Assembly: GCA_021229015.1 (NCBI GenBank)
Contig: CM037790.1
Location: 55,772,361-55,836,360, forward strand
Reading direction: 5' to 3'
Length of the DNA: 64,000 bases
Source of the DNA: Solen grandis
Lineage: Eukaryota; Mollusca; Bivalvia; Adapedonta; Solenidae
The position numbers were made by a program, and so were the translations under genes. The notes beneath the pieces were generated by a model that did no database searches, was not told the DNA's origin, and saw nothing but the letters and a program-made list of their open reading frames with translations. Each line of letters opens with the position of its first letter. The first letter of the stretch is position 1. Below, one piece after another: positions 34,200 to 45,506 of the stretch.

Positions 34200-35705
34200 T
34201 CCAATCAATGTGCATATTCAATTCGAGTAGAACATAATCAATTCTACTGCAGAGTCGAGGTACATGTATATTTTATTTCCGTTATCAAGTTTTATTTTTC
34301 AGTCTTCTACTCTTTCCGCTTCATATTATGTTCTATCTCTTTATTCAGTCTGGCCTTTCCTGAAATAGAAGCAAAACGACTCGTATGTCACATGGATTTC
34401 ACAATAGTCTCATAATACTCCATTAAACTTTATAAAAAAAAAGAAAATCTTCAACGACTTCAATAGTCTTTCTTGTAGACACCTGCCTTAACTAACATAA
34501 CATTCACAGACAATATGTTACCATGACAACCAAAAGGAGGTTTCTCGCCTTGTAATGATACAATTGCATGCAGGATCAACGCCATTGATTGGCAGTCATG
34601 GTTATTTGCTATAGTTTACATAAAAACTTAAGATTGGCAACTTCTTTGTTAAAAGGGCCTCGCTTTTTCATCTATGGACAATTTCATGTATTTACATGAA
34701 AACAATAACATCGGTAACACAATAAACAAGAAATATCTGAAAAATATACAGCGTTAGGGGATTAAAGTAATACATGCTGTAGAATGGTTGAACCGTTCTA
34801 TGATATACGAATTATCATCTGTGAAGCGCTTCTTACTTGGAGTAACAACAGGTATAGCTTGTAATGAAGTGGATATATGGGGACAGTGAAACGGACTTTA
34901 ACATACTGTTTATATTGTGCAGATATTTATACAACGATCGGCATGAAACAGGTGCTTCTGAGAGAATTGTTTTGAATTGCTCTGATATAACACCTATATT
35001 TCATATCAAAGATGTTGTAACTCAGATAGGATACTTAATTAAAAATTCGTGGATGGGAAGCATACATAGTTCATTTAGTTGTCATCTTAACAAACAATTT
35101 TATATATAAAGTATAGGCATTTAGATGGCTGGCAAAAGTTTACCATTTCAAAGAAATGCAACTATTGACGACACTATTAAATATTTTATAGGTTACCTCC
35201 CTTGATTTATAAAATCACTGTTGTCAAAACGGTTTAATTAGAATTTAATCATTTTAGTATACAACCTTTACCAACTTATGAGTTACTGAGATGCATTTGT
35301 TAAAGAAAACAACACCGCAATAAATAAATAAATAATAACATCAGCTACTACAAAAACATAGAGGCATGTGATTATTTAGTGTTTTATGTTCATGTGATGG
35401 AGTGATAAATATTACCGTCGATAGACTTCATCTTCTTTTATATCTTATTTACTCTATGATTAAACCTCTTTTTAAGATATTACTTAGGTAACCGAAAATT
35501 GTAAGTACGCATAAAAACACCGGTATATTTGTATGTAAATTTAACTTAATATCTGTGTTAGAGATAGAGAGAAAGAGTGTGCGTGCTTCAATCGGAATAC
35601 ATTGGTGATTAAGATGAAGATATATATCAGAAAAAAAATAAATTTTATTCGTATGTCTGAGTCATTAATAAGCATAACACGATTCATGATTTTTTTATTG
35701 CAACC
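34200..35705. other. Intergenic, nothing recognised
   Basis: AT-rich sequence with A-runs. The 81-residue plus frame at 34864-35109 has no domain and no supporting signals. Confidence 0.5.
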
Positions 35706-35711
35706 TATTTT

Positions 35712-35932
35712 CTGTAAAAGAAAATCATTAATTTTCGTTGACATTTAATTTCGTTGATTATATACCTAGGGGAATTTCGTGGGTACATTTAATCGTGGAT
35801 CTTTGTTCTAGAAAACGTGAGGTCTATATAAGACAAGTTTTCTTGGGGATTAATATTCGTGGATAAAATCCACCACGAAATCGACGAAAATTAGTTTCCC
35901 ACGAAAATTAATGATTTCGCAGTATTTTACGT
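35712..35932. mobile_element. Foldback MITE family F1
   Basis: Left end CTGTAAAAGAAAATCATTAA (a small insertion against other copies), right end ATTAATGATTTCGCAG then TA. A tRNA B-box-like remnant (CTGGGTTCGAACCC, near 35980) follows. Confidence 0.72.
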
Positions 35933-36470
35933 CGATTTGGGAAACAAGAGAAGTTCATCCCCCCACCTCCCCCGCCCAACTGGGTTCGAACCCACAAACA
36001 TCAGACCCGCTGTCATATACGTCCCTCTTTCTTGACAGGGTAAATGACCATTTCTTCCCGACTAAGGAAAGTCAGGACTTCCCTTTTAGGAAACTGTATG
36101 CTGCAAATACTGAGTTTACTTAATAAATACTGATAAAGCGTTGTAAAGTCGTATACATATATACCCAGTGTACACAACGTTATGTACACTTTTTTTCCCC
36201 TTTTTACTAATCAGAAAACAGAATTTTACTTTGCAGAATATATATGCAGTCTTTTAAGTTCCTATCCTTAAAAATTACCTAGGCCAGTGATTACCATGGC
36301 AACTTACTCTTTCTGAATATACACAGTCTGGATCGATTCCTAGAATATTAACCGCAAAATTAGCAAGAATATTTGATGAAAGAGAATGACATCACAGATG
36401 GAGACGTAATTTCAGTATCATTTCTTGAAACCCAGCTGTGACCAGAACTAGCGAACTACCCTGTATTAAT

Positions 36471-36705
36471 CCTTTCCCTCATAGAGGACACCATAAAAAA
36501 AACCCTATGCGAACAGCATAAAACCAGATCAGCCTGCGAGTAACTCGCAGGCTGATCAGGTTTTATGCTGTTCGCTGCTCCTCAGTGGTCTGGAAATGAG
36601 GATTTTGTAATTAAATTGGGTAAGGTTTAACTGTGGTTTTCTGCAGATCAGGCTTTATGTGGTACCTATTGAATGCGTAAAAATGAGTCTATATGAGGGA
36701 AAGGG
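36471..36705 (+). mobile_element. MITE family M1, complete copy
   Basis: CCTTTCCCTCATAGAGGACA at the left, AGTCTATATGAGGGAAAGGG at the right, then TTAA. The centre contains the perfect palindrome GATCAGCCTGCGAGT-A-ACTCGCAGGCTGATC. Confidence 0.82.
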
Positions 36706-36709
36706 TTAA

Positions 36710-37205
36710 AACATGGAGCTGGCAACCAGTGCCGTTATGTAGCGACTGGGGATTAAACTAACGCACGGACGCTTCAAACATCCACCACTGGGAACGGTTG
36801 AGTTATTTTTTTAAATCTTAATACATCTTTCATAATTTATAAAGAACAAAACAGAACCATATCGTCATACTTCCCGCAACGGTTACAGCTTATCAAGGGA
36901 AGTAACTGCTTCGGGGAGATTGTTACATCGTTTGTTCTGTTTTGTACATTGTTAGCAACATAGGTATCCGAGTAAGACCCTCGACCGCCAAAAGCCACCG
37001 TAAAGTCCTTTTAACATTAACAAGTGTGGGTATACTGTCCGGGATTCGAGCCTACAGTAGCGAGGGTCTTTAAAATATAGACAATAACGACTCATCGTTC
37101 CCAACTTCCCAATATTGTATGTCTAACGTCGCTGTGGTAAACATGAGGGACACGACATCATCTTCCAAGGTCAATCAAAACTAAGCAGACAACAGTTATA
37201 TGTCA
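36710..37205. other. Intergenic between M1 and the HES-A 3' end
   Basis: Nothing coding is seen. A possible tRNA-like remnant (GGGATTCGAGCCTAC near 37040) is present. Confidence 0.4.
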
Positions 37206-37210
37206 CACCA

Positions 37211-37216
37211 TTTATT
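37211..37216 (-). terminator. Candidate poly(A) signal of HES-A
   Basis: AATAAA on the minus strand, about 410 nt after the stop codon of the HES gene at 37628-40311, and the first such hexamer I noted on that side. Not otherwise supported. Confidence 0.4.
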
Positions 37217-37627
37217 TGTATACACTTTCCGAGACGTGGACTAGTTTAACATAAAAAAGCATTGCAAATTAAAAAAAATAATTAGACAATCTAAATAAAA
37301 AGGTGCCATTTCAAGTCACTCGAATTCGAAAACTTCTACAATGACGTAAAAGGATCAAATTTTAAACATAAAATTGTATTCTTATTTTGAAATACACATC
37401 CTATCGCTGACTATGTTAGCCAGTAGGCTTACCTCGGAATATATACACACAGTACAACATCTATCACAAACGACATCAGGACTGAAAACAGCCAAAAATA
37501 CAGCAGCAACAACAGCAAAACAACAATAAGAACTACGGCCATATATCCGGCACAACATCAATTGCACAACAAATATTGCTATCTACGTATCACAATGTTA
37601 CCATGGCAACCAAAACGACTGTTGCAA

Positions 37628-39822
37628 TCACCAGGGTCGCCATACCCCGTTCGATCCAAAGTTCAAGATGCCAAAAGACATGTCACCGTAACTGCTGGCT
37701 CCTGACTTTTGCTCTTGTCCATCTCCCATTGAATAACTCACTCTCTGTCTACTATTTGACCAAGATGACGATTCAACAGTTCTTAAAGCACCCAGGGGTG
37801 GTCGTTTGTCCACAGAGGATTGTGACGGAAGGGCACTTGTGGGTACATTACACTGTGAGTCATAACCGTTGTTTTGTTTAAGTGACTTTTCAGAACAAAT
37901 CGTTGTTTCACTCCGTGAATATGGGAAGATTTCTGGAGGTGAGAGACGATCCAGAGGTGAGGCATGTTGAGTTGACGTCCTACCGTCGCCCTGGTAACCG
38001 GAAATCATATTTTGTTCATTATTTCCTGTCCTTTGGAAATTGAAATCGCAGAAAGAAGATTGCCTCTCTGAATTTTCATGTCGAGATTTAAATAATGGCA
38101 AATGCCCTGGTTTGTATGTATGACGGACACTAGAGAACCGTGATTGTTTGGGTACTTCATTCATTTCGTTCCGGGGCAGCGTCTGCCTTTCTGTAAATTT
38201 TGCCGGAGAGCGTTTTTGTCTCTGAATATTTTGGGATGAAAATGATTCCTCGCGCAAATGCACAAAATAATCTTCATTTGGGACACTCGGACTTTGTCTT
38301 GATGTGATACAGAAAGATGCACTTGATGAAGGTATTGTGGAGTCGGTGTTAACTGGAATACCAAAGTTTAAGTCATTGTTATTCAAACCTTCCATGAAAC
38401 CGACGGGTTCTGGCTTTGGTATTCCAGTGACTTCTGGAATATAGGAGTGTTCTGGTGAATCAACGTTAGCTAAACCAGGACTAGCGTTGTTAGATATACA
38501 GTCAGTTTCCAGTCGCGTCGCTTCAAATGACGACGTGCTACTTAGATCTTCCGGATATGTGCTGACATTCTCGAGCGATTCTTCTGGAACATAACCACTG
38601 GAGTTACCTTGGTGATTGTCCAATCTCTTCATGTATCTAGAAGTGTTTATACAATTGGCGAGATGGTTCAGTACACGGGACCTTACTTCTGGTCTAACAC
38701 CCAAATTGTCCTCGCTTAAGTAACGTACAACCTCATTGGCACATTCGTTAAAGCCGATGGCGTATTTGGAAACGCTGTCCGATCCCTCCGCTGCAAGGTG
38801 TCGTTGCTGCCGGACAAGGTGCGCGACCGTCAGTTCCAAAATGTCCGCCTTCTCTAGTTTTGAATACTGCATCGGCTGAAAGAAGCAAAAATTAAACTAA
38901 ATACTCTCTGAATTATCATCAAATCGTAGGATGGCATTGTAATACAAACATGGTAATATTATTTATATATACATGTATGTGTATATCTATCAAGACTATT
39001 TAAATGTCTTCTGAACAACCATTTACATTCAAACCTCAGAGCCAAATCTCAATTTCTCGGACCGTTTAATTAATTGATTTAATACAATTTCTTAGCAGAT
39101 TGCACTGCCTTGACACGGCTCAGAACCATCTGAAGTAGAGACAGACATATCGCTGACAAAATGAGGGGCTCTGCACTAGTATTTCTTTTGGTTCCAACAC
39201 TGACAAACAGCTGACACTTACGTCGGATTGCATGGTGTCCAGCACCAGTGTCTTCAACTGCAGAAGTGATTCATTAATCCTAGCACGCCTCTTCTTCTCC
39301 ATCAGTGGTTTGTTGGTCTGGAAATACACAGTGATAAGACTATCATTTTCTATAATTATGTTTGAAATAAGCTCTGTATGTAGAACATGACCATTGTAAG
39401 AACACCAATTCCTAAGTAGAAGACAATGTGACACTGGGGAAGATATGCAAGTAGCTGTATTGATAGGTACATGTCTAGGATTTCAGTCATTTAGTGCTGT
39501 CACACTGCAGTAGCGGTGGATCTACCCTTATATGCTGAGCGCCAAGCAAGGAGGCTATTTTTTTAAGATTTTGGTATGTCGCGGCCGAGGATCGAACCCA
39601 CAATCCTCCCCCTCCCTGATTAGTAGAAATGGAGTTAGTAGTAACAGTGGTAGAAGTAGTAGGGGGAATTTAAGGAATGTGAAGGAAGGCAATTAGGCGT
39701 AACCGTGAAAGGGAGCAGGTGCTCGGTGCAGCCTAGGTAAAGCCCCGTGCATTCCCAGGCTATTTATTTTGAAGTTTTAAATCTCGTCTCACTTTGTAAA
39801 TAATACAGGTGCTGATTTCAAA

Positions 39823-39869
<47 letters not shown>

Positions 39870-40311
39870 ATGAACGAACGAATAAACACATAAATAAATA
39901 AATAAATTACTATATGATCATTAGTTTTTGTTGGGGACTAAATTTCGTTGATTAAATTAATGACTTTAATCACGAATATTTATCCCCAGAAAAATTAATA
40001 ATTTAGTACACCTCAACATGAATCCATCAAAATATGTACAAACGAAACTGACTTGGCAGACGAAATTATAGATTCGACGAAATTTGATGTGGTGAAAAAT
40101 AATACGTAGTAAATAAAAACAAGCATTAATTACCCCCCCCCCCATCTCTCTCTCTCTCTCTCTCTCTCTTTTTCTCTCATAACATATATTTATATATTTA
40201 TGTATATGTAATCTAAAAATTATACCATTTTCATGCATAAATGATAAGGAACAACGTTATATCAAATATACTAAGTATACTTACCCGTCTATATACGGAT
40301 GCAGACTTCAT
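37628..40311 (-). CDS. HES-A: hairy/enhancer-of-split bHLH-Orange repressor
   Basis: HES proteins are nuclear DNA-binding repressors, usually Notch targets, that recruit Groucho/TLE through a C-terminal WRPW. Exons on the minus strand: 40285-40311 (MKSASVYRR), 39222-39317 and 37628-38875, both introns phase 0 with GT/AG borders, giving 456 residues. The basic region reads [18 protein letters not shown] with the family's Pro; helix 2 reads [17 protein letters not shown] (residues 44-60). The Orange domain (about 75-118) includes [17 protein letters not shown]. The long Ser/Pro-rich linker has no other domain, and the protein ends WRPW-TAA. It is longer than the 250-350 residues usual for HES1-type proteins. 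Unlike HES-B, no intron separates helix 2 from Orange. A paired CSL site lies upstream at 40515-40551. Confidence 0.94.
39493..39612 (-). repeat. SINE family S1 head/body fragment in HES-A intron 1
   Basis: The plus strand shows CCTTATATGCTGAGCGCCAA and the reversed head GTATGTCGCGGCCGAGGATC, so the copy is on the minus strand. The middle is deleted. Confidence 0.75.
39818..39906. repeat. (AAAT)n microsatellite in HES-A intron 1
   Basis: A long AAAT run with small variants (GAACGAACG). Confidence 0.92.
39907..40010. repeat. Degraded F1-like foldback in HES-A intron 1
   Basis: Retains ATCATTAGTTTTTGTTGGGG, TTTCGTTGATTAA and the right half ATCACGAATATTTATCCCC, but the CTGTAAAATC ends are lost. 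A C-run and a (TC)n run follow at 40132-40170. Confidence 0.55.
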
Positions 40312-40514
40312 TCTTGTCTTGAATCCAAATCCGCACACACTCCTCTCTAATCACGCACTACAGTGAATAAGTTTGAAATGGTATCCTTCCGACTGACACC
40401 CCTAGATAAACAGAGTACGTCCCCTCGCGCCTCTCGTTGTGATCTGACTGTAGATGCCTCTAAATCACTTCTAAATCAGTCACTCGAGACCGGGCAGGCT
40501 GTTACGTTCGCTCG

Positions 40515-40551
40515 CGTGTGAAAGGGAGCCCTATGTTTTTTATTTCCCACG
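40515..40551. promoter_or_regulatory. Head-to-head CSL/Su(H) site pair upstream of HES-A
   Basis: CGTGTGAA at 40515-40522 (plus) faces TTCCCACG at 40544-40551 (CGTGGGAA on the minus strand), 21 bp apart and about 205-240 bp upstream of the HES-A ATG. CGTGGGAA fits the CSL consensus YGTGRGAA exactly; CGTGTGAA has one mismatch. CGCGTG at 40513-40518 overlaps the first site and is a class C HES/Hairy site (CACGCG reversed). This suggests Notch activation with self-repression. The spacer exceeds the 15-17 bp optimum for paired binding. Confidence 0.6.
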
Positions 40552-40619
40552 ATATATACTGGATAGACTCGTTCAAGCTTGGGACACCAGATGGCAGATG
40601 TTTGCTTCCTCAATGTACT

Positions 40620-41054
40620 GCACTGTACACAATCCAAATAAGTTAAAATCTTTTTAATTTTTTTTGTACAGTGACATGTATCTGTCCGACATTAAAAAGC
40701 ATCTAAATCTTCTGAAAGCGAGATACAAGTATTCCGATAGCCATAAGTCACAATTATAATCTAGTTAATTAAATAAATTTTGTGAAGTCGATAGGGAAAC
40801 AGGTTTTATAACGTGTAGCAATACCTCTAAGATACTTTTGGATTGGACCAGTACTTCGCGCCGTGGAAGACATGGTCATTTTTTTTTCTTTCATGAGTTT
40901 CGAACCTCCAACCTCTCGGTCAACATTCATGTGCACGCTACCTCTGGAACACGACGCCTGGTTGAAACATATTTTTTTTATATAATCCAGTGATCTCTCA
41001 GAATTTAATGTACATTGAACATAACGTATTAGAGAAAATCAATGTATACCATTG

Positions 41055-41092
<38 letters not shown>

Positions 41093-41185
41093 CTAAACGA
41101 CACATTCAGGGAACACCGGTCCTCGGTGATAAATACTTCACCGCTGATGATGAAGGATGACGGAATTATCCGATGTCTTCCGATT
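40620..41185. other. Intergenic with tRNA-like remnant
   Basis: A minus-strand B-box-like stretch (GAGTTTCGAACCTCC near 40896) and an A-run (41060-41088). No gene was seen. Confidence 0.45.
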
Positions 41186-41189
41186 GCTT

Positions 41190-41375
41190 AAAACAGGTTG
41201 GCCCTTTTCCTTATATAAAAATATTTCGACACGATTAGACCTGGATCCAGGAGCTGGCTGATCAGGATCTCCTCTGTTAGCTCATACAATTTTACGCAAT
41301 CTGTAAGGCAAAGAATCATTTAAAGTTCAGTAAAGTAATATTCAACAGGTCATACATGAATATTCATCAGGTAAA
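41190..41375 (+). repeat. Repeat family R1
   Basis: Contains GGAGCTGGCTGATCAGGATC, CTCCTCTGTTAGCTCATACA, a middle block and the end CATGAATATTCATCAGGTAA. Relatives lie at 20514-20626 (minus), 44005-44190 and the split copy 56486-56575 / 61178-61290. Confidence 0.7.
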
Positions 41376-41379
41376 TGGC

Positions 41380-42420
41380 TAACTATTTACTACAGGTGAC
41401 CGCTGTATTTATTTTTATAGGTGAAAAGAGTTCTCACAATTAATAATCATCTATAGAGAAAATTATGTCTGTTGATTGAAAGTCAATACCGGAACCGACC
41501 CCAAGACTCGGGCCCCTAACCCCAGGGTCTGGTCTTTTCAGGTCAAGAAAGAAAAAAATGTCATGAAACAAAAGAAGGGTGGTCTTTGTACTGGAGTGAT
41601 ATTTATGTCACTCTAAACCGTTAGATCTCTAGAGTTTCTATAGAAAACCGCTGATTAGCTAATGGTGGTCATATAACCAGATATCTTCCCTATCAAGTGA
41701 TTTTAATTTATTTCAAGTTTAATCTGGTGGTAGGTAAAAAGAGAGGTGTGTTGTTCTGTTGTCAGTCGAAAGAAACTCTAACCCCACTTTCCGTGTGAAA
41801 AAATCTAGGCGTGCAGGAACGTACCAATAGCCTAACGGGCGCGCGTGGGAACGGGCGACACGGAAGCAGAGGGGGGTTCCACCTGCACGTGGACATGATT
41901 TACTGAAATACATATAATTATCCACAGTAACAGAACCGAACAGAGCACGCATGCGTGGAACTACATCGGCAATAACACAGGGTAATATGCAATGAAACTG
42001 CTGCCGTAGATTTATGCGTATTTAATAACGAAACAAAACATGAATACAATTAAATCTAAAACGTGCCCTATATACAACTTTATCCTTTCATTGTCATAAA
42101 ACTGTAACTGTGACGCTTTGTCTGATTGTGTCTAGAAATTGGTCATTTTCAGGACACCGTAACTAGGGACTTGTCTTTTCCCGCCAAATTTGATCCATCC
42201 ACACAGTACCAACTACAACGATATCACAGGTATCGTTATCCATAGGACAAAGTATCAGACACACCGTACTGCACAAAGCTTGGTCGACCCCGTCAAATGA
42301 CAGCATTAACAACAACAAAAAAGCTCCATCTGATTACACTGAAATTCAGATATTGACCATTTGTATAAAATTCGAACGACACAAATTTCAAGCTAAGTTA
42401 GTATATATCAAAGTTGATAT
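41380..42420. other. Intergenic, nothing recognised
   Basis: Some moderately GC-rich sequence around 41800-41880, but no splice-bounded frame or known motif. The minus frame at 41719-41952 lacks any domain. Confidence 0.45.
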
Positions 42421-42424
42421 ATAA

Positions 42425-42672
42425 GTCCGACTGACTTGACCTGAGTTTACCATCGCTTCGACAGTATTTCAGTCATATATAGCGACTTCCAGCTAATTAC
42501 GGGTGGAGGAAGACCTCAAATGCACGGAGGCTTCCAGATAGAACCACCGACCTACCGCAAGCCAGCTGGAAGGCTTTCTCACATGAAATTCCGAGTGATT
42601 CGAACCCACGCGGTGAGGGGCTGAGTGAGTGTTTAAGTCAGCGACTTTACCCTCTCGGCCACGGAGGCCCCA
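42425..42672 (-). repeat. SINE family S2, complete, minus strand
   Basis: Reversed tail at the left (GACTTGACCTGAGTTTACC) and tRNA-like head at the right (GATTCGAACCCACGCGGTG ... CTCTCGGCCACGGAGGCCCC). Confidence 0.82.
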
Positions 42673-43559
42673 TAACTTGGCATAAGTCTGATTGTGTCAC
42701 ATTCTAAGAAAAACGTGAAAATGTTCAAAAAGGTTCTGACGTAAGAAAGAGAAATAGTCCAGGCCCCATGTTCTCGAAAATGTAAATGGTTCTTAATCAT
42801 AAGTAATTTCAAAAACACGGGGCCAGTCTCCTCGTATACCACTCTGCACTTATTAAACGTGTGTTGTAAATACATTAGTTTTCGTCGTCGATTAATATTT
42901 GGATGATTTCAATTAATGACACAGTTCATCGAATATTAATACACATTCACGAAAACGTTCACTTAAATTATTGATTAATGATCGTTAATTTGAACTAGTC
43001 AGTAACGACAAATCTTGTTATTATATTTGGTCCGACACAAACATATTATTTTAAATGACTCCTTTTTAAATCATCATACAACGGACACGTCATCAATATA
43101 TACGTCATCATACACGTCATCCGTCAATGAAATTTAAAATTGGTAGAAAAACGTGACATTGCTACCGCGTATCGAGGAATATAGCTAGAAGAATGTAAAT
43201 GTTATTTTTTGTTTCTTTTAAACCGACGAGATAATTAGAAAAGATCATAAATCAACGATTTAATGTTTCTTTGACATTATATTTCACGCCAGGAGACAAT
43301 TCTTGCTGAATAATACAAAGGCTATTGTGTGTACAGTTTCATTTGCCGGTGTGGTCCTAAAAAGAAAGTCCAATTTTGATTTTCTTTCTAGCTTCTATAT
43401 TCTTTAATTTCAAAGTATGGATGACGTCATCAGTGAAGATGCCATGTATCTTATTCATCTTACTGACGCTGTGTATCGGTACCAAACATGACATTTTAAT
43501 AACAATTTTTATGGAGCGTCATAGCTGTCTTTAGTATATACAGATGAACCTGTAAAAAC

Positions 43560-43817
43560 GGTCATCTGTATTAAGCGGTCAATCTGCATTTAAAGGTCAA
43601 TTATGATATTACAAAACTAGAAATGTATTATATGTTTAACCTTCATTTAGCGACAACTTCTGTTAAGCGATCTTTTTCTCTTGTTCCCTTGACTGACCGC
43701 CTTAGAAAGGTTAGACAGTACTTTTTAAATGATGAAGTCGTTTTGATAAATGGTGCAGATGTACGAAAAACACCGCACCATAATTATATCAAAACGACTT
43801 CACCATTTAAGAAGTAC
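43560..43817. repeat. Repeat with strong terminal hairpin
   Basis: The first part (AAGCGGTCAATCTGC, TTAACCTTCATTTAGCGA) is shared in inverse with 55385-55470. The last part is a hairpin with arms 43718-43756 and 43775-43817 (GTACTTTTTAAATGATGAAG... and its inverse), near-perfect apart from a 3-4 base gap. Confidence 0.65.
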
Positions 43818-44004
43818 ATATATATTTAAGGCAGCTATGGTGTTCCATAGATTTGGATTACATTGTTGTACCATTTGGCATGGATATCCTGGCTCTATAC
43901 ATTTATCATAATATAAATTCTTCAAGTAAATATACTTCCTATATGTTTTTAACCCTATACCTGATATGAACTCAGTCTGACCCCAGCCAAACATGGCAGA
44001 CCCA

Positions 44005-44190
44005 GATCAGACAGCTCCTGTAATGATCTGATCAAGACCTCCTGTATTTGTTCATACAATGTTGCAGCCCGGATTCACCACAGTCTGCATGGCAAAGTAA
44101 AATTTATGGTCTCATAAACCAATTAAAGTTCAGCAAATTAATATCTATCAAGTCATAGATTTGTACATTAATATTCATGAGATAAAGAGT
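44005..44190 (+). repeat. Repeat family R1
   Basis: TCAGACAGCTCCTGTAATGA ... TACAATGTTGCAGCCC, then TTAAAGTTCAGCAAATTAAT and CATTAATATTCATGAGATAA, followed by an A-run at 44193-44214. Confidence 0.7.
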
Positions 44191-44214
44191 TAAAAAAAAA
44201 AAAAAAAAAAAAAA

Positions 44215-45076
44215 AGGTTAATTTGCATTTTAATTGATAGTTCTTATCCTTTCTTAAGTTTTATTTTGATTTATCTTTGCTTTTATTTTCTGACAACTCT
44301 TTTCAACATAACGGATGAGACTTAAAGCGCAAAACGGGTCATTAACGTAATCACCTGTTGATTCCACGGATCAAATTACTAAAATAGTTTTTATGAATTG
44401 AAACTGCGCGCGCCAATTCGAATCCATCCTACCTATCGTCTGCTCTGTCAAACAGCCGTTACTTTATAGGACTGTCCATCTGCAATAAAAATTAACTGTC
44501 TTTCTTTACTTTTTATTTTCAATGGGTTTGCCCTCTATTTAGAAAGCAGCCCGGTGTAACGGCCGAAATTTGAACTGTCCAATCGCGTGCGCACGTCCCC
44601 ACGTGCCCACTGTGCAGGTGTGACAAAGTATGGAATGCTGGGCTCGTTTGGAATAGGTGTTGGTGACAATTAAGATCGGGGCAGACGATAACCTGGTTAG
44701 AAACATATGGTGAACCCCACTTGTTGCTCTCCTGGGGAAAACAGCATATAGGACAGGTACAGAGCAGGTATCAAGGTCGATCACGGACGTTTTAAGTACC
44801 ATACTAAGAATGGCTTAGAGAATATGCCATTGTCAAACTTGTGTTTTATAGCGTAATACAAGAAAGGGCAGATGTTGACAAAAAAGCGGATATTTATTTT
44901 GAGTTTTGAAGTTTAAAAGCAGGTCTTCAAATAATTAAATATGCAGTTTTAGTGAGGTGGTATTTGAATGGGAACATCCGGTAATTAAATATAAAGAACT
45001 GAAAATATGTATGTGTGTGTCAGTGAGGGACGGTCACGAGTTTGATTCTGGCAACTGGCTGACAAAAAATAAGCTG
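44215..45076. other. Intergenic up to the assembly gap
   Basis: No recognisable gene. The moderately GC-rich minus frame at 44539-44802 has no domain. Confidence 0.45.
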
Positions 45077-45176
45077 NNNNNNNNNNNNNNNNNNNNNNNN
45101 NNNNNNNNNNNNNNNNNNNNNNNNNNNNNNNNNNNNNNNNNNNNNNNNNNNNNNNNNNNNNNNNNNNNNNNNNNNN
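45077..45176. other. Assembly gap of 100 Ns
   Basis: Exactly 100 unresolved bases, the conventional size for a gap of unknown length. It lies about 330 bp beyond the HES-B stop codon, so the HES-B 3' UTR end and the true distance between the HES genes are uncertain. Confidence 0.99.
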
Positions 45177-45506
45177 AGTATGGAATCATGTATGGAGTCA
45201 TGCTTATTGGTCATTGACCAAGCTACGAAGATTATCCACTTTGCGTATATATATATATATGTAGATCTATCGAACCCCGGATGCGATCCTGAGTAATCCC
45301 TGAAAGGGGAAAGCAATTGCAGTAGGATTTCAAAGATTAGAGACATGCAGACGAGAGACATGTTGCATGAGTATATGCGTGAGATCATTATAAGCCATGT
45401 CCAGTCTCCCTGAATTTTGCATCTGGAAATATAGCACTGTTCAATAAAGTGTATAAATGTACACGTATATCACAATTTTGCTGTTACATCCTGGTGTTGC
45501 TATGGG

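Noticed and set aside
44957..45388. Open frames on both strands around 45.0-45.4 kb
   Set aside because: They run through the 100-N gap and are artefacts.
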